Below are positions 53,584 through 62,097 of a stretch of DNA of 64,000 nt, piece after piece. The position numbers were made by a program, and so were the translations under genes. Source of the stretch: Microvirga sp. Mcv34 (GTDB lineage: Bacteria; Pseudomonadota; Alphaproteobacteria; Rhizobiales; Beijerinckiaceae); the NCBI RefSeq assembly GCF_024519725.1, contig NZ_JALJRK010000018.1, forward strand, positions 1 through 64,000, written 5' to 3'. Within the stretch, counting starts at the first letter, position 1. Every line of letters starts with the position of its first letter. The notes beneath the pieces were generated by a model. The model searched no databases. It was not told the DNA's origin and was given only the letters and a program-made list of their open reading frames with translations.

Positions 53584-54573
53584 TCAGCGTCTCGGTGATG
53601 CACCGAGAGCCGAGAGCTGCGCCTCGGCCTCGGTGACCGAGATCGCTCCCGGCTTGAGACCTTCCCGCGCCATGCGGGCGCCCAGCTCGGTGAAATAGGT
53701 GTTGGCCGGCACGGGCACGCCATGCAGGCGTCCGAGCAGCACGATCTCGCCGTTGAGGTAATCCGTCTCGATGGACCCACCGCCGCGCGCGAGGCTCTGC
53801 GTCGTCGAGCTGCCCAGGCGGTCGATCCCTGCAATCGGCTGCTGTTTCACCAGCTGCGCCCTGCGCGCATCGGCGGTGCCCACATCGAGCCAGGGAATGC
53901 CGGCCGCCCTGTAGACGGCTTCCGCCTCGGCGCGAACGAGGGCTTCCAGATGCTTGAAATCGGCATCGAGCCCGAGGGCGGCCTGCAGGATGTTACTCAG
54001 GTTGAGGATGAGCTTGCCGTACTTGCTCTGCATCACGTCCTGCGACACGAAGGCCGCGATGTTGGCCGCCTCCAGCGCCTCAGCGAGCTTCGCGTCGTGC
54101 GCGTTGCTGCCGTCGGGATAGCGCCCTATGTCGAAGATGCCGTGACGCGGCACGGAGTGTGCGGCGATCTCACCCGGCGCCGAGATCGCCGCAGGCATGA
54201 TCACCGTCACGCCATGCACTTCGGGAAACAGGCGAAGGGCCAGCCGCTCGTTCGTCACGCCGTTCTGGATGCAGAACAGCGGCTGCCCGGTGACGCCCGC
54301 GGCCCGCAGGCGTTCGAGTGCCGCGAGCGTGTCCTGCGTCTTCATCGTCAGCAGGATGGCATCGTCCGGGCGGAAGTCGATCTCCGTCGGGTCGGACACG
54401 CAGGAGAACCGGGCGCGCTCGGTCTTCTGCGGCGTGCGCAGAAGAAGTCCGTCGTCCTGGATCGCCTTGAGCTGGGCGCCGCGCGCGATGCCGATCACTT
54501 CTTGCCCCGAGAGCGTCAGGGCCGCCGCGACGGTCCCTCCGATTGCGCCGACGCCATAGACAATGATCCGCAT
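53584..54573 (-). CDS. Ketopantoate reductase-family (ApbA/PanE-like) protein
   Basis: A 329-residue protein with Rossmann start MRIIVYGVGAIGGTVAAALT, ILLTMKTQDTLAALERLR, IQNGVTNERLALRLFP and SKYGKLILNLSNILQAALGL with the catalytic Lys. The family reduces 2-oxo acids with NADPH. Because it sits with an aldo/keto reductase rather than pantothenate genes, another keto acid or keto sugar is as likely. Confidence 0.85.
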   Translation of the reverse strand: MRIIVYGVGAIGGTVAAALTLSGQEVIGIARGAQLKAIQDDGLLLRTPQKTERARFSCVSDPTEIDFRPDDAILLTMKTQDTLAALERLRAAGVTGQPLFCIQNGVTNERLALRLFPEVHGVTVIMPAAISAPGEIAAHSVPRHGIFDIGRYPDGSNAHDAKLAEALEAANIAAFVSQDVMQSKYGKLILNLSNILQAALGLDADFKHLEALVRAEAEAVYRAAGIPWLDVGTADARRAQLVKQQPIAGIDRLGSSTTQSLARGGGSIETDYLNGEIVLLGRLHGVPVPANTYFTELGARMAREGLKPGAISVTEAEAQLSALGASPRR

Positions 54574-54660
54574 GATGATCCTCGTGTGAAAGACGGATGT
54601 GTGGGGAGAGAGGCTCGGAAAACACCTTTAAGCGCGATATCCCACTTCTTCCAGCATTTA

Positions 54661-54708
54661 GAGCATCGTGCGGAAAAGTGGATCCGGTTTTCCGCAAGTA
54701 CGATGCTC
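54661..54708. repeat. Intergenic dyad repeat A
   Basis: GAGCATCGT ... ACGATGCTC outer arms (54661-54669 / 54700-54708) around GCGGAAAA ... TTTTCCGC. The central GAAAAGTGGATCCGGT also occurs at 43272-43287. Confidence 0.6.
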
Positions 54709-54720
54709 TCATCTAGAGAG

Positions 54721-54774
54721 AAAGCATCGGATCCAATCCCAAAAGTGCAAATCCACTTTTGGGTCCGATGCTTT
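54721..54774. repeat. Intergenic dyad repeat B
   Basis: AAAGCATCGGA (54721-54731) / TCCGATGCTTT (54764-54774) enclose CCCAAAAGTG / CACTTTTGGG. Similar in build to the adjacent dyad A; a common Hyphomicrobiales intergenic repeat type. Confidence 0.6.
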
Positions 54775-54836
54775 AGAGAGATTTTCGGCGAAGTGGTTCG
54801 GGGGCGCCATCAAGAGTGCGGCATGGCAAATCATTG

Positions 54837-54959
54837 TCCCTCTGCCCTCATCCTGAGGAGGATTGCGTGAGCAATCCGTCTCGAAGGAGGATCCAGTACG
54901 CGCTGGAACCTCCTTCGAGACGGTCGCTGCGCGACCTCCTCAGGATGAGGGCAGAGGGA
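54837..54959. repeat. Cloverleaf-like palindromic repeat element
   Basis: Outer arms of 25 bp, perfect (54837-54861 and 54935-54959, containing CCCTCATCCTGAGGAGG). Inside: a side hairpin GATTGC-GTGA-GCAATC (54861-54876), a 15 bp inner stem CCGTCTCGAAGGAGG / CCTCCTTCGAGACGG (54876-54890 / 54909-54923), and a second side hairpin GGTCGC-TGC-GCGACC (54922-54936). It fills the gap between the PanE-like gene and thuA together with repeats A and B. Confidence 0.8.
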
Positions 54960-55020
54960 GTAAGGTGCCGTGAGAGCGTCGTTCTCCGGGGTCGCACTCC
55001 AAGCTAAAAGGCGATTTGAA

Positions 55021-55665
55021 TCAGTCGCGCGCCGCCCACACCATGCCGCGCCGCAGGATGGTGCGCATTTCGGGCACGTCGAACTCCTTCGCCACGTGGC
55101 CGAGGGAGCTGTAGAAGACGCGGCCCTGGCCGTGGCGGCGCTTCCACACGACCGGCATGACCACACCGTCGATCCAGGGCGCGTGCTCGCCCGAGAACGT
55201 CGTCGTGGCGAGGACCTCGTTCGAGGGATCCACATGCATGTAGTATTGTTCGGAATGGTAGTCGAAATCGCCGATGCCCTGCATGACCGGATCGTCGGGC
55301 CGCGTGACGTTCACGCGGTAATCGATGATGTTGCCGGGATGAGCCACCCATTGGCCGCCGCACATGAACTGGTACTCGACCGCCTCGCGGAAGGCGTCGC
55401 CCATGCCGCCGTGAAAGCCGGCGAGGCCGGTGCCATCGCGGACGGCCTGGGAGAGGTTCGACACCTCGTCCTTCTCGATCTTCGACATGGTGAAGATCGG
55501 CACGATGAGACTCATCGTGGAGAGCTGCGGGCTGGCGAAGGCGCGGGTCGAGTTCTCCAGGTGAACCTGGAAACCCTCGTCCCGCAGCATCGCGGCCACG
55601 ATGGCGGCGCATTGTTCCGGCTCATGACCGGGCCAGCCGCCCCACACGATGAGTGCTTCGCGCAT
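55021..55665 (-). CDS. thuA: ThuA-like trehalose-utilisation protein
   Basis: A 214-residue protein with the glutamine-amidotransferase-like ThuA fold: ALIVWGGWPGHEPEQCAAIV at the N-terminus, GTGLAGFHGGMGDAFREA, and the C-terminal VFYSSLGHVAKEFDVPE. ThuA proteins take part in disaccharide breakdown through 3-keto intermediates in rhizobia. Last gene of the sugar operon, 34 nt after the Gfo/Idh/MocA gene. Confidence 0.85.
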   Translation of the reverse strand: MREALIVWGGWPGHEPEQCAAIVAAMLRDEGFQVHLENSTRAFASPQLSTMSLIVPIFTMSKIEKDEVSNLSQAVRDGTGLAGFHGGMGDAFREAVEYQFMCGGQWVAHPGNIIDYRVNVTRPDDPVMQGIGDFDYHSEQYYMHVDPSNEVLATTTFSGEHAPWIDGVVMPVVWKRRHGQGRVFYSSLGHVAKEFDVPEMRTILRRGMVWAARD

Positions 55666-55699
55666 CGTTCGTACTTTCTTTCTCTTGCTTCGCTCGATG

Positions 55700-56875
55700 T
55701 CAGGCGGCAGACGCCGTCTCCGGCAGGCCCTTCCAGAGAAGCGCCGCGTCGGAATCCTCCAGTACGGCCGGCCGTTCGAGTGACGTGGTGATCGCGCGCG
55801 GCTGTCCGGTGGCGGCTCCTTCGAGGATGCTGTGCATGACCTCGAGAACGTGCAAGCCGAGGCGGCCGCTCGAGCGGTGCGGCGTGCCGTTCAGCACGGC
55901 GCTGGCGAGGTCCGCGAGGCCGAGCGCGCGATAGTTCGCCTTGTTCGGAATGTCGGGGGCCCAGTTCGGCGAGCGCCAGTTGGGAGAGCCCAGCGGCATC
56001 TCGCTGGAATCCACCGCGCGCCAGTCGCCGCCGCGCTCGGTGATCTCCACCTGCCCGCCGAAGAAGTTGGGGTCCGGCACCCGCAGGGAGCCTTCCGCGC
56101 CGTAGATCTCGATGGCCGGATGGCCGTGCTTCCACACGTCCCAGCTCATGCAGAAGGTGACCTGCGCACCCGAGGCGAATTCGAGCAGCGACATCACGTG
56201 GGTCGGCGTCTCGACGGCGATGCGCTGGCCCTTGCGCGGCGACTCGGAGGTCACGATACGCTCGGGGTAGCCGATGCTCGACATGGCGACGACGCGCTGC
56301 ACAGGGCCGATGAGATTCACGAGGGCGCTCAGGTAATAGGGCGCCATGTCGAGGATCGGGCCGCCGCCGGGCTTGAAGAAGAATTCCGGATCGGGATGCC
56401 AGTGCTCCATGCCGTGCGACATCAGGAAAGCCGTGCCGGACAGGATGCGCCCGATCTTGCCCTCGTCGACGAGATTGCGGGCAAGCCGTCCGCCCGCGCC
56501 GAGGAAGGTATCCGGGGCGCAGCCGAGCAGGAGGCCACGCGCCTCGGCCTCATCCACGAGTTTGCGGCCCTGCTCGAAATCGACCGCGAGCGGCTTTTCC
56601 GAGAACACGTGCTTTCCGGCGGAGAGAGCCGCGAGCGAGACGCCGAAATGAGCCGCCGGGACCGTGAGGTTGACCACGAGGTCGATGTCCTCGCGGGCGA
56701 GAAGCTCATCGACCGAAAGGGCCTCGATGCCGTGCCGGCTCGCCTGGGCCTGCGCGACCTCGGGCTTCATGTCCGCGCAGGCGCGCAGGGTGAGGCCGCG
56801 ATAGGCCGGGATGTTCCGGAGATAGATGCCTGAGATGTTGCCGCATCCGATGATGCCGACATTGAGGGAATTCAT
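55700..56875 (-). CDS. Gfo/Idh/MocA-family oxidoreductase
   Basis: A 391-residue protein with the NAD(P)-binding start LNVGIIGCGNISGIYLRN, the EKP motif HVFSEKPLAVDFEQG (Lys in catalysis) and the C-terminal alpha/beta fold. Substrate likely a sugar or keto sugar. ATG 56875; it begins 4 nt after the isomerase-like gene, so they are co-transcribed. Like ThuB by position next to thuA, though this name is inference. Confidence 0.9.
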   Translation of the reverse strand: MNSLNVGIIGCGNISGIYLRNIPAYRGLTLRACADMKPEVAQAQASRHGIEALSVDELLAREDIDLVVNLTVPAAHFGVSLAALSAGKHVFSEKPLAVDFEQGRKLVDEAEARGLLLGCAPDTFLGAGGRLARNLVDEGKIGRILSGTAFLMSHGMEHWHPDPEFFFKPGGGPILDMAPYYLSALVNLIGPVQRVVAMSSIGYPERIVTSESPRKGQRIAVETPTHVMSLLEFASGAQVTFCMSWDVWKHGHPAIEIYGAEGSLRVPDPNFFGGQVEITERGGDWRAVDSSEMPLGSPNWRSPNWAPDIPNKANYRALGLADLASAVLNGTPHRSSGRLGLHVLEVMHSILEGAATGQPRAITTSLERPAVLEDSDAALLWKGLPETASAA

Positions 56876-56879
56876 GATC

Positions 56880-57647
56880 CTAGTCCTCGATATTGCGCAG
56901 GAAGGCGAAGCTGTTGCGGGCCGTCTGGGCCGGGTCGGCCGGCTTGTCGTGCTCGACGACCATCCATTCGGCGCCGGCGTCACGGCACACGCGCCACAGC
57001 TCGCGCCAGTTCAGGGTGCCGGAACCCACATCGGCCCAGCCGTCCTGGTCCTCGTTCCGGCCGGCGGGGGCGATGTCCTTCACGTGGGCAGCGGTGATCC
57101 GGCTGCGGTAGCGGTCGATCCATTCCCTGGGATTGGCGTTGCCGCGCACGAGCCAGGCGACGTCGACCTGCCATTCGAGGGGGCTCTCGCCGGCCGCCTC
57201 GAAGATCAGTTCGAGGGCGGTCTTCGCCCCGTCCTTCGGCTTCAGCTCCCAATGGTGGTTGTGATAGCCGAGGCGGATACCCTTGTTCTTGAACTGCTCG
57301 GCCATCTGCCCGAGCTCGCGGCCGAGGGACCGCCAGCCGTCGGCGTCCATGTCGCGTTCTTCCGGCGGGACGGCCGGCATGTAGAGATGCGTGAGGCCGA
57401 GCGTCCTGCACGCATCCACGATGGCATCGGGCCGCTCGCGCAGGGCCGCCATGCTCACATGGCTGGACGAGGCCTTGAGGCCGCGCGCGTCGAGCTTCGC
57501 GCGGACGTCCGCCGCCTTGTCGAGATGCGAGCCGACCGTTTCCACATGGCGATAGCCCGCATCCGCCACCGTATCGAGGATCAGGTCGAGATCCTCCAGC
57601 GATCGCAGGGTGTAGAGTTGAATGGAGAGAATATCCGTGACGCTCAT
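56880..57647 (-). CDS. Sugar phosphate isomerase/epimerase (TIM barrel)
   Basis: A 255-residue protein of the xylose-isomerase-like TIM barrel group: LSIQLYTLRSLEDLDLILDT, GYHNHHWELKP, WQVDVAWLVRGNANP and AAHVKDIAPAGRNEDQDGWA with metal-binding His, Asp and Glu. It probably isomerises or hydrates a keto-sugar intermediate. ATG 57647 is preferred over a frame to 57773 that runs back into the ATPase gene. Confidence 0.88.
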   Translation of the reverse strand: MSVTDILSIQLYTLRSLEDLDLILDTVADAGYRHVETVGSHLDKAADVRAKLDARGLKASSSHVSMAALRERPDAIVDACRTLGLTHLYMPAVPPEERDMDADGWRSLGRELGQMAEQFKNKGIRLGYHNHHWELKPKDGAKTALELIFEAAGESPLEWQVDVAWLVRGNANPREWIDRYRSRITAAHVKDIAPAGRNEDQDGWADVGSGTLNWRELWRVCRDAGAEWMVVEHDKPADPAQTARNSFAFLRNIED

Positions 57648-57717
57648 GGGGTCCTCAGGGTTCGTGGAAACGGGAGCGACGAGCCTCGCGTCGAGAGCTG
57701 TCGCGGTATTCGCGTTG

Positions 57718-58797
57718 TCAGAGGCGCTCGCCGGTCTCGGCCGAGAAGAGGGAGACCTGCGTAGGGTCGACATGGAGCGTCAGGCTCTCGCCCGGGATCG
57801 CCTTGCGGCTGCCGGTGGTGCGCACCTGCACCGAGCCGACGGGATCGCTGCACCAGACAATCGTGTCGGCGCCCATGGGCTCGACGATGTCGACCTTGAA
57901 GCCCGGCCACGCGCCGTTGCTTGCGATCTCCAGATGTTCGGGCCGCACGCCGAGCACGACCTCCTGGCCGGCCTGCGGCGCGGTGGCGAACGGATAGGCG
58001 GAGAGCGAGAGGCGGCGGTCTCCGGCGAGGAAGCTCAGGCCCTCACCGGTGTTCTCGATGCGGCCCTTGACGAAGTTCATCTGCGGCGAGCCGACGAAGC
58101 CCGCCACGAACAGGTTGGCCGGGCGGTGATAGATCTCGTCGGGCGTGCCGATCTGCTGGATCTTCTGCTCCTTCATGACCACGATCCGGTCGGCGAGGGT
58201 CATGGCCTCGATCTGATCGTGCGTGACATAGACCATGGTGGTCTTGCCCAGCCGGGCATGCAGCCGCTTGATCTCGACTCGCAGCTCGTTCCTCAGCTTG
58301 GCGTCGAGGTTGGAGAGCGGCTCGTCGAACAGGAACACGGCGGCATCGCGCACTAGGGCGCGGCCGATGGCGACGCGCTGGCGCTGACCGCCGGAGAGCT
58401 GGTCCGGGCGCCGGTCGAGGAGGGGAGTGATCTGCAGGAGCTCGGCCGCCTTGGCGACGCGCTTCTCGATCTCGGGGCGCGGCGTCTTGGCCATCTTCAG
58501 GCCGAAGGACATGTTCTCACGCACGCTCATGCGCGGATAGAGGGCATAGGACTGGAACACCATGGCGATGCCGCGATCCTTGGGCTCCTCCCAGGTGACG
58601 TTCTTGCCGTTGATCCAGATCTGACCCTCGGCCACGTCGAGCAGCCCCGCAATGGCATTGAGCAGAGTGGACTTGCCGCAGCCCGAGGGGCCGAGAAGGA
58701 CGATGAACTCGCCCTCGCTGATATCGAGCGAGAGGCCGTCGAACACCTGGACGGCTTCGAATGCGACGGTCACGTCGCGAACGGAAACGGACGACAT
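57718..58797 (-). CDS. Sugar ABC transporter ATPase (MsmK/UgpC type)
   Basis: A 359-residue protein. Walker A GPSGCGKSTLLNAI, signature QLSGGQRQRVAIGRALVR, Walker B VFLFDEPLSNLDAKLR, and a C-terminal OB-like TOBE domain (about 240-355). CUT1-family ATPase that powers sugar uptake. It begins 3 nt after the second permease stop. Confidence 0.95.
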   Translation of the reverse strand: MSSVSVRDVTVAFEAVQVFDGLSLDISEGEFIVLLGPSGCGKSTLLNAIAGLLDVAEGQIWINGKNVTWEEPKDRGIAMVFQSYALYPRMSVRENMSFGLKMAKTPRPEIEKRVAKAAELLQITPLLDRRPDQLSGGQRQRVAIGRALVRDAAVFLFDEPLSNLDAKLRNELRVEIKRLHARLGKTTMVYVTHDQIEAMTLADRIVVMKEQKIQQIGTPDEIYHRPANLFVAGFVGSPQMNFVKGRIENTGEGLSFLAGDRRLSLSAYPFATAPQAGQEVVLGVRPEHLEIASNGAWPGFKVDIVEPMGADTIVWCSDPVGSVQVRTTGSRKAIPGESLTLHVDPTQVSLFSAETGERL

Positions 58798-58800
58798 GCC

Positions 58801-59685
58801 TTATCCCTTCACAGCGCCGGCGGCGATGCCGCGGACGAACCAGCGTCCGGAGACGAAATAGACGACGAGCGGGACGAGCGCCGCGAGCATGGTCGCGGCC
58901 ATGTCCACGTTGTAGGCGCGCTCGCCTTGCGTGGAGTGAACGATGTTGTTGAGCTGCACGGTCATCGGCAGGTTCTCGCGGCCCGCGAAGGTCAGGCCGA
59001 AGATGAAGTCGTTCCAGATGCCGGTGACCTGCAGGATCGTGGCGACCACCAGGATCGGCGTCGACATGGGCAGGATCACCCGGAAGAAGATCGACCAGAA
59101 CCCGCCGCCGTCGATGCGCGCCGCCTTGAACAGCTCGATGGGCAGCCCCGCGTAATAATTGCGGAACAGGAGCGTCATGGTCGGCAGGCCGAAGATCACG
59201 TGCACCAGCACGATGCAGGTCAGCGAGTTGTAGATGCCTGTCATCGAGAAGATGCGCACCAGCGGGTAGAGAAAGACCTGGTAGGGGATGAAGGCGCCGA
59301 GCAGCAGGACGCCGAACATCACGTTCGCACCCTTCACGCGCCAGAACGACAGAGCATAGCCGTTGATGGCGCCGGCGACGATCGAGAGGATCACGGACGG
59401 GATCAGGATCCGCACCGAGTTCCAGAACCCGACGCTGATGCCGTTGCATTCCAGGCCCGTGCAAGCGGAGGACCACGCCTTGCTCCACGCCTCGACGGTC
59501 AGGGCGGCGGGCAAGGCGAGGATGTTGCCGAGCCGGATCTCGTCCATGGGCTTGAGCGAGGTCATGACCATGATCCAGAGCGGCAGCAGGAAGAACAGGG
59601 CCGCCGTCGCCAGGAAGGCATAGACGCCGACACGGCCGATGGTGAGATTCTGCGGCCGGCGGCCGCGAGGCACGAGGGTGCTCAT
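58801..59685 (-). CDS. Sugar ABC transporter permease 2 (MalG type)
   Basis: A 294-residue protein with six transmembrane helices and the EAA loop NYYAGLPIELFKAARIDGGG. Typical CUT1 MalG-like length. Start ATG 59685 overlaps the other permease by 4 nt (ATGA). Confidence 0.93.
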   Translation of the reverse strand: MSTLVPRGRRPQNLTIGRVGVYAFLATAALFFLLPLWIMVMTSLKPMDEIRLGNILALPAALTVEAWSKAWSSACTGLECNGISVGFWNSVRILIPSVILSIVAGAINGYALSFWRVKGANVMFGVLLLGAFIPYQVFLYPLVRIFSMTGIYNSLTCIVLVHVIFGLPTMTLLFRNYYAGLPIELFKAARIDGGGFWSIFFRVILPMSTPILVVATILQVTGIWNDFIFGLTFAGRENLPMTVQLNNIVHSTQGERAYNVDMAATMLAALVPLVVYFVSGRWFVRGIAAGAVKG

Positions 59686-60617
59686 GCGCGCCTCCCTTCT
59701 GCGCGGATGTAGCGGGCATAGACCCAGGGCGCGAGGACGATCACGACAGTGATCAGCATCATGGTCGCGGCAGCAGTGCCGAGGGCGATGTTGTTGCGCT
59801 CGAAGAGGTGGTCCATGACGAACTTCGCCGGCACTTCGGTGGCGATGCCGGGACCGCCGAGCGTCATGGCGACCACGAGGTCGTAGAGCTTCACCACGCC
59901 GGTCGCGAGGAGCACCACGGCGGTGACGATCATCGGCCTGAGCAGGGGGATGACGACGGAGGTGTAGACGCGCCAGGTCGGAATACCGTCGACCCGGGCC
60001 GCCTTCCACAGGTCCTTGTCGATGCCGCGCAGGCCGGCGAGCATGATCGCCATGGTGAGCCCCGATCCGTGCCACAGGCCCGCGATCACGATGGTGTAGA
60101 TCGCCATCTTCTGGTTCACGAGCCAGTCGAAGGTGAAGCTCTCGAAGCCTAGGTCGCGCACGAGCTTCTGCAGGCCGAGTCCCGGATTGAGGAACCATTG
60201 CCAAGCGACGCCGGTGACCACGAAGGACATGGAATAGGGATAGAGGAAGACCGTCCGGAAGAGGCCTTCGCCGCGTACGTTCTGGTCGATGAAGACCGCG
60301 AGCAGGAAGCCGATGATCAGGCAGCCCGAGATGAACAGGATGCCGAAGATGACGATGTTCTCCGCCGAGGTGACGAAGCGGTCGTTGACGAAGAGCCGGT
60401 TGTATTGCGCGAGACCGACCCAGTCGAGCTTGGGCAGCAGAGTGGAACTCGTGAACGAGAGCCGCACGGTCCAGAGCATGCAGCCGATATAGACGACAAG
60501 AACGACGAGCGCGGTCGGCAGGAGGGCGATGGCGGCCGGCAGGCGCGTTCGCATGCTGCGCCGGGTCTTCGTGCCGCTCGGGGCTACGCTGGGAGCGCGG
60601 ATCGAGATGGTTTCCAC
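59682..60617 (-). CDS. Sugar ABC transporter permease 1 (MalF type)
   Basis: A 311-residue protein with six transmembrane helices (first LPAAIALLPTALVVLVVYIG) and the EAA loop GLRGIDKDLWKAARVDGIP. GTG 60617 start with GGAG upstream; ATG 60554 is a shorter alternative. Confidence 0.92.
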   Translation of the reverse strand: METISIRAPSVAPSGTKTRRSMRTRLPAAIALLPTALVVLVVYIGCMLWTVRLSFTSSTLLPKLDWVGLAQYNRLFVNDRFVTSAENIVIFGILFISGCLIIGFLLAVFIDQNVRGEGLFRTVFLYPYSMSFVVTGVAWQWFLNPGLGLQKLVRDLGFESFTFDWLVNQKMAIYTIVIAGLWHGSGLTMAIMLAGLRGIDKDLWKAARVDGIPTWRVYTSVVIPLLRPMIVTAVVLLATGVVKLYDLVVAMTLGGPGIATEVPAKFVMDHLFERNNIALGTAAATMMLITVVIVLAPWVYARYIRAEGRRA

Positions 60618-60659
60618 CGGACAGGCTCCATGGAGAGAGTTCGAACCTCAGGCATGGGT

Positions 60660-60687
60660 GCCTCGCCCCGTGACGCCGGGGCGAGGC
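60660..60687 (-). terminator. Intra-operon hairpin after the binding-protein gene
   Basis: GCCTCGCCCC (60660-60669) / GGGGCGAGGC (60678-60687), perfect 10 bp stem with an 8 nt loop and no T-run, between the binding-protein and permease genes. Such hairpins commonly keep binding-protein mRNA more abundant than permease mRNA. Confidence 0.6.
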
Positions 60688-60697
60688 GGGCGACCGC

Positions 60698-61939
60698 TCA
60701 GGTCGCGTCCCGCATGGCGTTGGTGACCTTCTCCATGAAGGCGTCCGCCGACATGCTCGGGTTGTTCCAGTACTGGGTGACCGCGTCCTGCATGGCGCCG
60801 GAGAAGTTCGGCGTGCTCAGGATCTCCATGCTTTCCACCTGGTTGGCCGGATCGCTCAGGATCGCATGGGACTTCTGGGCGCAGACATCCATGGAGGAGA
60901 CGTCCACATCCATCCGCACCGGGATCGAACCCTTCTTCTTGTTGAACTCGATCTGCGTGGTGGGATCGAGCATGACCTCGATCAGCTTGTCCTGGACGGC
61001 GAGCTGGCTCTTGTCCTTCGTGGCCGGGAAGACGAACACGTCGCCGCCGATCTGGAGCTTCGGCTCCTGGCCGACGACCGTGCAGCCGTATTCCTTGCCG
61101 GCGGTCTGGCCGGCCGCGATGAACTCGCCCTTGGCCCAGTCGCCGTTGAAGTGCATGGCGGCCTTGTTGGTGATCACGAGGGCGGTGGCGTCGTTCCAGT
61201 TGCGTCCCGGGCTGCCGGGATCGACGAGAGCGCGCATCTTGCCGAAGAGCTCGACCGATTCCTTGAATTTCGGATCCTTGGCGATCTGCGGGTCGCGGGC
61301 GCCGTAGAGCTTGCGGAACATGTCCGCGCCGCCATGACCGACGAGCACTGCCCTGAAGAGGTTGTGCTCCCAGTTAGGCTGGCCGCCGAGCGCGATCGGG
61401 ATGATGCCCTTGGCCTTCAGCTTCTCGCCGGTGGCGACCAGCTCGGGGAAGGTCTTCGGCACTTCGAGCCCGGCATCGGCGAAGACCTTGGTGTTGTAGA
61501 ACATCCAGTTCTGGCCGTGGATGTTGACCGGGACGGCATAGAACTTGCCCTCGCGCACGGTGGCGTCCACGATCGGCTTGGGCATGATCTCGCGCCATTT
61601 GCCGGCTTTGGCGATCGCATCCACGTCGCGCACCAGGCCGTTGCTGACGAGCTCGTCGAATTGCTTGCCGGTGTTGAACTGCATCATGGTCGGGGGATTG
61701 CCGCCCACCATCCGGTTGATGCCCGCCGTGCGGGCATTGGCGCCGCCCGCGATGGCATTGTCGACCCAGGTGCCGCCGGCCTTGGTGAACTGGTCGGCGA
61801 AGACCTTGACCGAGGCGGACTCGCCCGCCGAGGTCCACCAATGCAGCACCTCCGCCTTCATCTGCTGAGCCATCGCTCCGGTGCTGCAGAAAAGGGCAAC
61901 AGAAAGGGTATACGCGGAAACGCGTGTCTTCATGCTCAT
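60698..61939 (-). CDS. Sugar ABC transporter substrate-binding protein
   Basis: A 413-residue protein with a signal peptide (AYTLSVALFCSTGAMAQQ) and a family-1 solute-binding fold: AEVLHWWTSAGESASVKVFA, MMQFNTGKQFDELV, NIHGQNWMFYNTKVF, AMHFNGDWAKGEF. Closest in look to glucose/mannose-type binding proteins, but sugar specificity cannot be read off. GGGAGGAAGCC precedes ATG 61939. First gene of the operon binding protein - permease - permease - ATPase - isomerase - oxidoreductase - thuA. Confidence 0.93.
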   Translation of the reverse strand: MSMKTRVSAYTLSVALFCSTGAMAQQMKAEVLHWWTSAGESASVKVFADQFTKAGGTWVDNAIAGGANARTAGINRMVGGNPPTMMQFNTGKQFDELVSNGLVRDVDAIAKAGKWREIMPKPIVDATVREGKFYAVPVNIHGQNWMFYNTKVFADAGLEVPKTFPELVATGEKLKAKGIIPIALGGQPNWEHNLFRAVLVGHGGADMFRKLYGARDPQIAKDPKFKESVELFGKMRALVDPGSPGRNWNDATALVITNKAAMHFNGDWAKGEFIAAGQTAGKEYGCTVVGQEPKLQIGGDVFVFPATKDKSQLAVQDKLIEVMLDPTTQIEFNKKKGSIPVRMDVDVSSMDVCAQKSHAILSDPANQVESMEILSTPNFSGAMQDAVTQYWNNPSMSADAFMEKVTNAMRDAT

Positions 61940-61970
61940 GGCTTCCTCCCAGAAGCGTTTTATCGATTTT

Positions 61971-61984
61971 TGTAATCGATTACA
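61971..61984. promoter_or_regulatory. LacI-type operator palindrome
   Basis: TGTAATCGATTACA, a perfect 14 bp palindrome centred on CG as usual for LacI-family operators. It lies 32-45 nt before the binding-protein start and 114 nt before the divergent lacI gene. Confidence 0.75.
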
Positions 61985-62097
61985 TCTTGTGATATAGGTT
62001 GTAGTGGCTTTTTAGATTAGTCAAGACACGAGTTGAGGTAAGTTATTTCCTATGACAGGAGGTAACATATATTGCCGCGGCCCCGGAGGTAACCTGC

